Below are positions 11,546 through 21,107 of a DNA stretch of 64,000 bases, piece after piece (position 1 is the stretch's first letter; each line of letters begins with the position of its first letter). The notes under the pieces are model-generated. The model was not told the origin of the DNA, made no database searches, and saw only the letters and a program-made list of their open reading frames with translations. The position numbers and the translations under genes are program-made. Source of the DNA: Botrytis cinerea B05.10. Taxonomy: Eukaryota > Ascomycota > Leotiomycetes > Helotiales > Sclerotiniaceae. The stretch covers positions 2,046,001-2,110,000 of the forward strand of contig NC_037311.1 of assembly GCF_000143535.2 (NCBI RefSeq). The letters run 5' to 3'.

Positions 11546-12941
11546 GGTTGGTATGGTTTGAGGACAAGGAAACAAATGAAATCGAAAAAGGTCAAGAAAA
11601 GACTTGAAATCACACATAATGGGAATATGAACGGATTCAGAAGAGAAATTCGATGATTCTTGATTTCATGGATTGGTGCAATGTATCACAAGATTGAGTT
11701 GTTTGGGTAATTTAATGGTGTTGGTGATGATCTCATTATTTCGTGCAGTTGTCGAATCGCGTTCCATTTTCACGCGGCAAGAACACATGTTGGCTCGCAA
11801 TTGCCCCCGGCTATCATACGTGATGTGATTGAAGTGGTGTATGGCGACTCCAACATTTTCTTGAAAGTAACATATCTTTCTTTACAACTCGTTCGCCTTC
11901 AATCTTTGTTGCAATTAGTTCTTGACTTAGTTGTGTTGTGACGGCTGCGTTGAACGTTGGTCGAAGAAGTCCTCTTGAGGATACTGGAGGATACTGGAGT
12001 ATGCTCGAGTATAATTTCGACCATTCTTCACGATTATTGGCACGCTGTAGTGGGCGGATCCCAATCTTCGAAGCTGTCCGGAGATTCCATCCAACCGAGG
12101 CAATATCCGTGGGACAATCAATTCAATTCTGAGTTCACGATGATTATTTCAAACGCCGCGACTTACATCCCATCCCGTCCCGTCCCATCCCATCTCGATG
12201 CTTTGCATCTTCCTCGGCTCCAAAGCAGAGTCGATTTCTGCGTAAGACGTACGTTTTTGGCGTTGTCATCGCAAAGCAATGCTCTCAAGCATTCCCAACA
12301 ATATGCCAGGCCAATGATTCGTGTGACCATGGTGAAGACTCACAGCCACATCCGCATAGATATTGGAGGGGGCATGGCATTACTCGTGGACGATTATGAG
12401 TTTTGATCGAGTAATTATCGAGTAATGATCGAGTAACAAAATTGGATGGATTGAGTTGGCGCGGGCTCGTTCATGTATCAGCTAGGTAATCAGCTCCACG
12501 ATAGGCTAAACTTAAGTCCGATCCGGCATCGGGATTCGCCTTGACTTGGAGCACTTTGGGCCCCTGGTGGACCTGGCGGACGATACGACAGACAACAGAC
12601 AGCAGACAGCAGACAAACCCATGTACGTAGGTGAATATTCCACTCTGCACGGCTAACTTGCACGCACGAGGACCCAGGGAGCGAGGGAGCGAGGGAGGGG
12701 GGAAGGGGGAAGGAAAAAAGAAAGAAATCCCTCTGCAACCCATTTCTCTACTCCGGCACGATATCACGAGCACGCAGGACACAACATGCACAGCACATAA
12801 GACAAATTGATTGTGGCTTACATTATCACATTATCACATTATCACCGTCGCACAGCACACATGATTGATAATGAACGTCAAAATTGTTGGACGAAAATGA
12901 CATTCCACGAATTCCACACCTCCACCACATCCACCACATCC

Positions 12942-12995
12942 ACATTGAGCACATTGAGCACATTGAGCACATTGAGCACATTGAGCACATTGAGC
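12942..12995. repeat. 9-bp minisatellite, six perfect units
   Basis: Six tandem perfect copies of acattgagc, followed by a diverged unit and preceded by CCACATCCA-type repeats (about 12918-12941). The period is a multiple of three, so it stays open in several frames (Ser-Thr-Leu on one strand, Cys-Ser-Met on the other) and produces false ORFs. Confidence 0.95.
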
Positions 12996-13648
12996 ACATG
13001 GAGGGAATGCGAGCAGCTTCCTTCTCCTTGTGAAATATCCTCTTCACATGCCGAGATGTCCCGAGTGAAAACTTCCATTCCCCCAACATAGAAGGTCTAG
13101 CAGTGCCCATTCTTTCTAGCCTTCCGTACTAGGGAGCTGCTAGAAGCAATGCTTTACTCGATCAAAACACATCATAGGCCATGTTAAGGGTTCAAAGCAT
13201 GTCCCGACCGCTTGTTCCTTACGCCAGGGGGAAAGAAAATCTTTATTTATGGAGCTCGAGACCGAGCTAGTCGCTTTTGCATCTTGACCCAGGATTGGGC
13301 TCATTGGCCAGATACTGATTAAGCTTGGTCGTATTAGGATCGAGTCTTTCAAACCCCTCGGATTGGTCGTTGACAAGAAAGATAAGGGATTCTCGATGTT
13401 CATGATAACGATTTTGCCGTGGGAATATCTACATTTTCGGATTATGCCACCATGGCATAGCTACGGACTGTGACCGCATCATACGGAAATGCACTCCACA
13501 TTCCAGTAAGCCTATCGTAGTTGGATTTTTTCTATTTCTGTTGATCCAACTTCCTTATATCTCCATCTTCCCTTTCCCCAGATTTGAAAAAAGTTCTTCA
13601 AATTCTAGAAATTCACTTCAACAAAGAAAGTTCCCCCCCTTCATTTCC

Positions 13649-13715
13649 CTTATCAGTTGTCCCAATCATTCTCGAATCTCTCTTATCTACCACGCCTCTT
13701 ATCCCCCACGATAAG
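13649..13715. promoter_or_regulatory. Cluster of four GATAAG (AreA/NIT2-type) sites
   Basis: Within 67 bp there are three CTTATC cores (13649-13654, 13682-13687, 13698-13703) and one GATAAG core (13710-13715). They lie 108-174 bp upstream of the allantoinase ATG. GATA factors of the AreA/NIT2 type bind such paired sites and activate nitrogen catabolic genes under nitrogen limitation. Function is inferred from motif density and the downstream gene. Confidence 0.7.
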
Positions 13716-13822
13716 AGTTATTCCAGTGGATATTGTCTTGAATTGTACCTCAATTTATATCTTCCATTCGTTCTGAAGATCCTCGTCATACTTTATTTTC
13801 CATTATTACAAAGGCCGTCAAT

Positions 13823-15493
13823 ATGACTACAACATACCCATACCCAACTCCCTCCGCTACACCACGCCACGATTCCCCATTACAACCCACAGTCCTCGTT
13901 TCTTCGAGAGCAGTCATCTTTGACGAGAATGACAATCTCATTGTCTCACCGGCAACCATTACAATCTCACCCTCAACCGGCAAGATTATATCCATCTTAC
14001 CTACCGTTCTCCCACCCTCGAGTTTTCCGCCAAACACAGTTTACGTCGACCACACTCCTCATCTGATCCTTCCGGGGTTAGTCGATGCACATGTTCATCT
14101 TAATGAGCCAGGTCGAACCGAATGGGAAGGTTTCAGTACCGGTACCAAAGCTGCTGCATCAGGTGGTGTCACAACAGTCATTGATATGCCATTGAATGCC
14201 ATTCCACCAACCACAACCCTGAATGGATTAGAAGAAAAGATCAAGGCTGCACAAGGTCAATGCTGGGTTGATGTTGGATTTTATGGTGGAATCATACCTG
14301 GAAATGCTGAGGAGCTACTTCCGCTTGTTGAAGCAGGTGTCAGGGGGTTCAAGGGCTTTCTCATAGAGAGTGGTGTATGTATTTCCGTCGCCAGTCACAG
14401 CTGCAGTCACTAATAAAAGTAATAGGTCGATGAATTCCCTGCCGTCTCTTCCGACGATATAGCTCTCGTACTCAAGACACTCAAAGATTCTTCTACAACA
14501 CTCATGTTCCATGCGGAAATGATTCCACCCATAACAGCCTCCGTGGGTGATGACGTCCAAATATCCCTCCCACCTCTCCAGCCATCAGGACCACTGACAG
14601 CATACGACACATTCCTATCCTCCCGCCCTCCATCCTTCGAAACATACGCCGTTGATCAAATCCTCTCGCTTGCCCACCTCGCTCCTTCCCTTCATCTCCA
14701 CATCGTCCACCTTTCAGCCATCGAAGCTATCCCTCTCCTCCGTGCAGCCCGTTCATCCGGTATAAACATTACTGCGGAGACTTGTTTCCACTACCTCGCT
14801 CTCGCATCCGAAGATGTAGCCGAAGGTGATACCCGTCATAAATGTTGTCCCCCAATTCGTTCTTCAGCCAACCGTGATGGTCTCTGGAGCGAACTCTCAC
14901 ACCCGGAATCCGTCATCAAAACTATCGTTAGCGACCACAGCCCATGTACTCCTGAACTCAAACTCCTTCCCGAGCATCTATCCCATGGCTGTGGCGCCAT
15001 GCGCGACGACGCTAAAGGGGTTAACGGCGGATTATTAAAAGATCAAGAAGCTAAAGAAAAAGGCGATTTTTTCGCTTCTTGGGGAGGTATCTCTTCAGTT
15101 GGTCTTGGTCTTCCAATTCTGTGGACAGAAGCCACATCTCGTTCTCAAGCTTCATCTTCTTCCTCTATCGATATCCTTGATATCGTGAGGCTATGCGCTG
15201 TGAATACAGCCAAGCAAGTCGGGCTTCAGCACCGTAAAGGAGCGTTAAGACCAGGTTTCGATGCAGACATTTGTGTCTTCGAAGACAATCACGAGTGGCT
15301 TGTAGGCAGAGAAGAACTGCTTTTTAGAAACAAAGTTAGTCCATATACTGGAAAGACTATGAAGGGAAGAGTGAAGGAGACATGGGTTAGGGGAACTAAG
15401 GTCTACGAAAGGGGGGTCGGAGAGATGAATGGAATGATTGTTAGGAAAGAGGGTCCTGTTGGAAGGTTACTCTTGGAAAAGAGAACTGTTTAA
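13823..15493 (+). CDS. DAL1: Allantoinase
   Basis: Exons 13823-14374 and 14426-15493 (51-nt GTATGT...TAG intron), 539 aa. Allantoinase opens the allantoin ring to allantoate, a cytosolic step in purine-nitrogen use. It is a dimetal amidohydrolase, and the ligands are visible: HVHLNEPGRTEWEGF (H90, H92), the likely carbamylated lysine in GFKGFL (K177), FHAE (H213), IVHLS (H279) and VSDHSPC (D354). The C-terminal YAYEQ-free end with GFDADICVFEDNHEW and NKVSPYTGKTMKGRV is typical of allantoinase and separates it from dihydroorotase and dihydropyrimidinase. Length is slightly above the usual ~460-510 because of a ~20-residue Pro/Thr-rich N-terminus. Four GATA sites sit just upstream. Its neighbour is a divergent amidase. 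The gene looks intact. Confidence 0.93.
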
Positions 15494-16125
15494 ACTTTAG
15501 ATCTTAGATGAGGGAATACTTGGAATGGATGGGTGCTCAAGGTGTAACGATTTATGATATGATTTGGAAGTTGCCTGTATGGTATGGTATGGTATGGTAT
15601 GGCATGGCATTGGTATGGGATATAATTGCATGTATGAGTGAATGGTATGGGGGAAAACTTGCATATCGATTTAGCATTTAAATTAGTAGCATATGTTTGA
15701 ATTGTTATGAATAAAAATTTATGAAATAACTCGTATCTTTACTGACCATTTCTTTTCATTCTTGATTTTAATCTCTCTTCGTCGAGTTTGAAATGTACTT
15801 TGTGGGACTTGCGATTGTGGCTGGGATATAGATGTGGCGTGAGGTCGAGGCTAATCCTAATACGGTTTGGCTTCAAACGTGACTCCGGAAGAGAAGGAGA
15901 CAAATTCAGTTATTCTTCATTCACCGACTTACTTCAAACTTCCAGTTCTGTCTTCATATACTTAATCTATTGCTCGAAATATATATTTATTAATCTCAGT
16001 ACTATTTCAGTCTCAATTATCAGACAACATATCCAAAATTCCATTTCAGAAACCAAGCCAAGTCCAATAACCCCTGTCGTCACATAAGCATCCAAACCCT
16101 CATCATCCACGTGCATCACATCACA
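15494..16125. other. Intergenic with (GTATG)n repeat
   Basis: Allantoinase 3' region and promoter of the next gene. A GTATG pentanucleotide array lies at about 15577-15606, partly diverged to GCATG. No gene seen. Confidence 0.5.
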
Positions 16126-17177
16126 ATGTCAGACTTTCTACCAACCGTACCTAGCTATCAACATCCCGCCACCTCAGCTACAGAGTACAAGATTACCACG
16201 CCTGCCACCACTGATCCCTCTCTTTCCCACGTATCCACATCCGAGAATCCGATTCTGCACCCCCGAAAATTCGATCTGGAAAGTGACACCGAATTGTACA
16301 TGCATGAAAACCGCGTGATTCCTCGTCTCTTTTTCTACGAGCCCGAGGGCGAGTTGCAAATCTCGAGGTTGAAGATGTTGAAAGAGGGTTATTTTGTGGG
16401 GCATCCGAGGACGTTGGTTTTTAGTGTTGCTGGAGCCGTGGCTCCCGTGAAAGGTGATGCTCTTCAGACCTTGGATCTCGGATTTGGGTTTCCTTCTGCT
16501 GCTGCTTCTGCTTCGGCGTCGAGAGATGCGGAGGAAAAATACAGAGCTGCGTATTCGGTGCATTTTGGACCGAAGTCTAGGTATAATACCACGGGTAAAG
16601 TGAAGGAGGTGGGGAGCAAAGTAGAGATGCAGAAGATTGCCGAATTGGCGGCTGCGTGTGAGGCATTGGAGTTCGTGGAGTCGCAGTGTAAGATGAGGGT
16701 TACGGGTTTTGAGGATGTTAGTGGGGAGATTGTAGCCGGAGGATTTGTGGTGGGAGTTACAAGTAGTACGAATTTGTGGTACGGGATCACAGAACATATT
16801 GTAGGTTTATTTTTCTTCTATTTCGCCTGAGAGTACGGGATAAGAATGGTAGATAGGGGTTGTCATATCCAGCTAGGTACTTTGGTTACATTGATCAAGA
16901 CTATGCATCAAGCCTCCCCCACACCATCCTTCACCCCTTCAAACCAATCAATCGAACACTTCATAGATCAAGACTAATAGACCCACAGTACAAATGGAAG
17001 CGCAACGATTTCCACAACTCAAAGGGCAGCAAAGTGATTGGCGAAGATTTATGGAGAAGAATCGATGAATGTATGAATCGATTCGAGTTCAATCAGACGA
17101 GAGTCGCTTGGTTGTTATGTGAAAAGGAGGATAATGAGGCCTATGAGGCTGCTCAGAAGAAAGTCGCTGAAATTTAG
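16126..17177 (+). CDS. RNase H-fold protein with degenerate active site
   Basis: Exons 16126-16800 and 16989-17177 (188-nt intron), 287 aa. The start is the ATG at 16126; the frame upstream begins with GTG. The layout follows fungal RNase H-like proteins: RTLVFSVAGAV (95-105) where the family has a TDGA strand, YSVHFGPKSRYN (143-154), QKIAELAAACEAL (169-181), VVGVTSSTNLWYGITEHI (208-225), KWKRNDFHNSKGSKV (227-241), and a C-terminal NEAYEAAQKKVAE (274-286) where NEEADALA is usual. Of the four catalytic acids only the Glu (E173) remains. The first Asp is Ser/Val (100-101), the third is S213 and the last is Tyr/Glu (277-278). It is therefore probably a non-nuclease. The intron is long for this window, so an extra small exon is possible. 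Fold assignment is by motif order only. Confidence 0.62.
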
Positions 17178-19666
17178 TTGTGATTGGCGGATATTGACTG
17201 CTGATTGAGGATTTGTGTTTGAGCGATGATAGCAAGGAGGGTGGGTAAATTGGATGACCGGGAGAAAGGGGCTGTAGTAGCATGGAGCATTGTATATGTA
17301 TGATGTGTATATATGTATATAGGTTTATAAGTATAAAAATGTATATATTTATCACGAGGTTCTAGAGATCCCCTCGCGTAAAGCCCCTGAATTGCGAAAT
17401 TCTCAGGGGCATTCGAACGATGTAGCGTTTAGGAAAACTGGATAAGACATGGCACAAACGACCGATTTACAAACATTCTAAGCTGTAAGAAATTCACAGA
17501 TTGCCCATCACCCAAATGCACCTTTCGGAACCTTTTTCAAAATACTAATAAGTCGCCTCATACCCTCCATCATCATTTCTAGCCAACTTTCCACATCCAA
17601 ACACTCCTCCTTTCTCCATTCCAGATACCCCCCTCTTCATCATCAGCCCCCCCCCCCCTTTCTCATTATTCATTCCCCTCTCAAACCTAACCCATCTATC
17701 TCCTCAATCTCTCAATCCAACTCTTCTTTCCACCGCTCAAACACTCATTTCACAATAACTCTCGTCCGTGCAAAAACTCCAACCCGCCACTTCCGATACA
17801 CTCCTCTCGAAACAGAATATAATCCGCATCCATACATATATGCATATATACAAAAGAGTTTTACAATATCACATCAACCCAAGGTATCGTAAATGGAGTC
17901 TTGAAATTTTTATACTGAAGTTTTCTGTTGTCGCTTTGAGGGTGAAAATATCTGTGTTGGAGAGAAAACGCGGTGTGGGCTTTTTTTGATGTGATGTTTT
18001 TCGCAATATCTATCCATCCTCTGCAGATGCGAGTAATTTTTTATTTTTTTTTGAGACTACGTGCAAAAAATTTTAATAAACAATAGATAGATAGTATACA
18101 CACGGTATCTGAAATGAATATAATAAAATAAACTGAGAAGTATTACAAATCAAAAGATTGGATATAATCTTAAATTTCCTTCCTTCCCGCTTGCTACGTT
18201 TCTAGAATCTACAAAGTACCGGTAAGTCGATGAGAAAAATCTCGCGCTTCTATTGAACGCCACCTCACCGGGAACAGAATGCATCCATCTCCCTACTTCA
18301 GATTTCAGATCTTGTTCTCCTGGCTTTCATTTTGCTCGCTCTGCTTGTACTTCGAGAGATTGGATGTACGTTTTGAAAAAGATGGCTTTTACTAATTCTT
18401 CAGGTATTTTTGCTGTCAAGTTCTTCTCCTCTGTTGTGTCTACTGCTGGATGTACTTGTTCTTGACAGTTTAGCGCAGGCATCTCTCTATAATCCTTCAC
18501 CGCTCGTCTGGAGTTTTCTCAACTCTGTCTCGAGAATTGGCTGTTCTCATTATGCTCTTGGATACTTTGAAAAAGTGATTTTTGGCTTCTCGGTGTGCGC
18601 TTAAGAGCAGGAGGAATCGACCTGCTTGGTCCATAAAAGTCGTTAATTCAGATCTATCTTTCTGTTATGAGTATTTGTAGATTTTTCTGGTGAATTTATC
18701 CTGGCTCGCCGAAATTGACAAGACTAATTAGTAAACTCAACTGTGTTGTGTAGAATGTTGCTTTGTGGCCATGTTTGCTGAAGATGAAATTTCACATGTC
18801 AAATGATTTTGCATCTTAGTAGATATTTTTGGATAAATAGTAATGATATATGTGAATGCTGGAGGTAAAATTTTGTTGATATTGCCAACACGCTCGATGG
18901 CTTGAAATTTAAGTCTAGTATCAAAGAGACACCACTGCACTAGGAGATTAAAGCCAGTTGTTGAGTTTGGGAAAGTTATGATTAGTATTTATTGTGTGCG
19001 TTCTCAATGAATGTTTTGTATTTTTTGGATGCGAGCGTTTGTGAGTATCAGTAAAAACATGAAGAAGGTAAGAACGATGGAGCAGTACATGATATGCTTC
19101 AGAGATGTGAAGCTACCAAGACAGGAAGTAGAATGGAAAGGAATTGAGAAAGTAGTACAGATAACAAAATTAATCACCAAAAACTTAGAGGTTGTAATAT
19201 CAAGGGGTTTAGAAAGAGCTGGTGACGATCCGCCAGGAATATATCAGGTAATTGTCTTCAAGTGCCGTATCGGGAATAGAATTCATGAAAGCTTCAAAAC
19301 TCCGACTAGTTGTTCGAAATGTCTTATTGTTTGATAACTAACGTGTTTACCATAATCATTTCATCTGTGGCTGTGAGTGATAGTTCATTTATCTGGTAGA
19401 TATCGATCTGGAATAAAAGTGGTAAGTGCTGATGAAGGCATACTCCCCTTATTGAACGCTCCTGCCGGTTTATTCTTGATGAGAAGCTCGGTAGCGAACG
19501 GCGGGTGTAAACAAGATGACGCTTGAAACTTTCTGAACAATTTCCTGTATACACTTCACGGCATCAAATACGTTTTTGGATCCCCATCATTCAGTAGCTT
19601 GGATTGACTTGACGCAACGGAATCAAGAAACCATCAATTCTACCTCAGCAGCAGCAGGAATAGAAC
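17178..19666. other. 2.5-kb intergenic, no supported gene
   Basis: Apart from the hairpin at 17383-17410, a C12 tract at 17647-17658 and AT-rich stretches, nothing stands out. A minus-strand frame near 18300-18500 and a plus-strand frame at 19011-19334 read as protein-like but lack start context, splice support or motifs. Confidence 0.45.
17383..17410. repeat. Stem-loop with GCGA loop
   Basis: Inverted repeat: gcccct pairs with aggggc, gaatt pairs with aattc, the loop is gcga (a GNRA-type tetraloop if transcribed), and there is a 2-nt tc bulge on the 3' side. It gives eleven base pairs in 28 nt, about 205 bp downstream of the RNase H-like stop codon. It could be a 3' UTR structure, part of a small element end, or chance. 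Confidence 0.6.
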
Positions 19667-20408
19667 ATGTCCAGCGTTCATATGAATGGGACAGCTCCTG
19701 TCAGCCGTCGAGAAAAGCTCTACCAAGAGCTCATCCACCGGAAAGCAGTTCTAACCGACTTTCAACACTTACCAACGGTCATTTATGACTGGCAAACCGC
19801 CGAAGGACCTTACCTTCCAACCATTTGCCATAGATTTGGCTACCACGATGAAAGAGCTAACGGCGTTCCAAATACCTTAATGGAAATGAAGATTGCACGA
19901 CAGAAACATTTGATGGCATCGAATTCCGTAATGCCATTAATAGCGCCATACGAGATACTTCACCCGGGTGATCTGGTACACAATGTTCGGTACACCATAT
20001 CCGCAGCTCTTGAATACTTGAATCTGGACGGATCGCAGATTGAACCCCGAGTTTCTCATGGACCCGATGCACATGATATCATCATTAGAACCACTTATTT
20101 CGACTCCTCCACGCACCGCCATACACGATATCCCTCATACAGAACCGGGAGGTCTGTACTCATGGGACAATATCAGTACCAAAGCTATCCAAGCCATGCT
20201 GTATGCGCATGGGATGATATTGTTTGGAGCTAATGGCAAGAGGAGGGAGGTTCCGCTGGATGATGCAGTCGTGCGAGAATTGATGGATGAAATTGAGTTG
20301 TGTGTGAGGGCGGATATCGGAGATACATGGCATCTTGGAGTAAATACTATCGGGCACGCATCTGAGGAAGATAAACTTGATACCGAGAGGGCTTTTCACT
20401 CAAGATAA
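19667..20408 (+). CDS. Hypothetical protein, two exons
   Basis: Not recognised. The model joins exons 19667-19989 and 20039-20408 through a 49-nt GTACAC...GCAG intron and yields 230 aa. The two frames overlap by about 190 bp. Without the intron the first ends abruptly after an out-of-frame Tyr/Gln-rich tail. With it, the join reads GDLVHNVRLNPEFLMDPMHM and continues into PHTEPGGLYSWDNISTKAIQ and a C-terminal helix-rich part (DDAVVRELMDEIELC). There is no signal peptide, TM segment or repeat. The intron donor is weak and no good branch point is visible, so a frameshifted pseudogene is the alternative. It lies alone between a long spacer and the ankyrin gene. Confidence 0.55.
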
Positions 20409-21107
20409 TGAAGAGTAAATACTGTTGGCGTGGAAGTGATAGATATAGTTATGCGGATTGGGAGACTACTAGCCGAATTGTTAATGTATTTATTCCGCTT
20501 CGCTAGTAGCCATGGAGATGAAGAGGAAGATGAAGAATTGTCTGAGACAAGTCTAATGATCAATGGCCCAGGAAGTTAACAGTATGAAATCTTTAATGAT
20601 TATTCAGTTGTATTATTTCACTTTTGGGGGGTCTCTGATAGCCAGAAACAAGTATACCATAGAAATAGAGTTATTAATTGGCAACTAGAGTGCCTCCTTG
20701 CAATTGTTCTATTTGACTCCGAATCTCCCTTTTCTTGACAGAATCCCGGTTTCTAGGACAACCACGTGCATTACAAGAGATACTAGCAAGACTTACCACC
20801 CCTTAATACTGCTCTATCTACCGCCCTATATCCTTGATTATCTCTTATCAGTGCTTCAAACCCTCGAGGACGCTTGAGTGGTTAGGTTCAATACCTGTGA
20901 ATCTGTCATTGTTTCGACCCTTTGCATCGGAAGAATATAACAATAGTCGGTTATGATTGCTGATGAACTTTTTTGAGTCACGCGGAAACTCCATTATATG
21001 CGTCGGAACAGTGCTGCACCATGGTTCTTTCATCCTTACAGAATCAAATCATTCAGATTCTTTTCAACTGTTGCTATTTTAATGCGTATCGAAAATATAA
21101 ATCTGCG
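20409..21107. other. Intergenic between convergent genes
   Basis: Holds the 3' regions of the hypothetical gene (plus) and the ankyrin gene (minus). It is AT-rich, with no gene or structured element seen. Confidence 0.5.

Larger units (their letters stand above)
11546..13822. promoter_or_regulatory. 2.3-kb divergent spacer, amidase / allantoinase
   Basis: No convincing gene. It holds simple-sequence stretches, a 9-bp minisatellite and, next to allantoinase, a cluster of GATA sites (both listed separately). Frames such as 11957-12406 and 12471-12791 lack motifs and are treated as chance. The size and divergence suggest a shared or paired nitrogen-regulated promoter, but GATAAG cores were found only near the allantoinase end. 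Confidence 0.5.

Noticed and set aside
12918..12996. Possible CRISPR array
   Set aside because: Units are directly adjacent, with no spacers, in a fungal genome; this is a minisatellite.
12807..13110. Frames with Ser-Thr-Leu or Cys-Ser-Met repeats
   Set aside because: Translations of the 9-bp minisatellite with non-ATG or poor start context and no conserved flanks.
18253..18604. Minus-strand protein-like frame near 18.4 kb
   Set aside because: Stops break it after about 50 codons and no splice repairs the frame.
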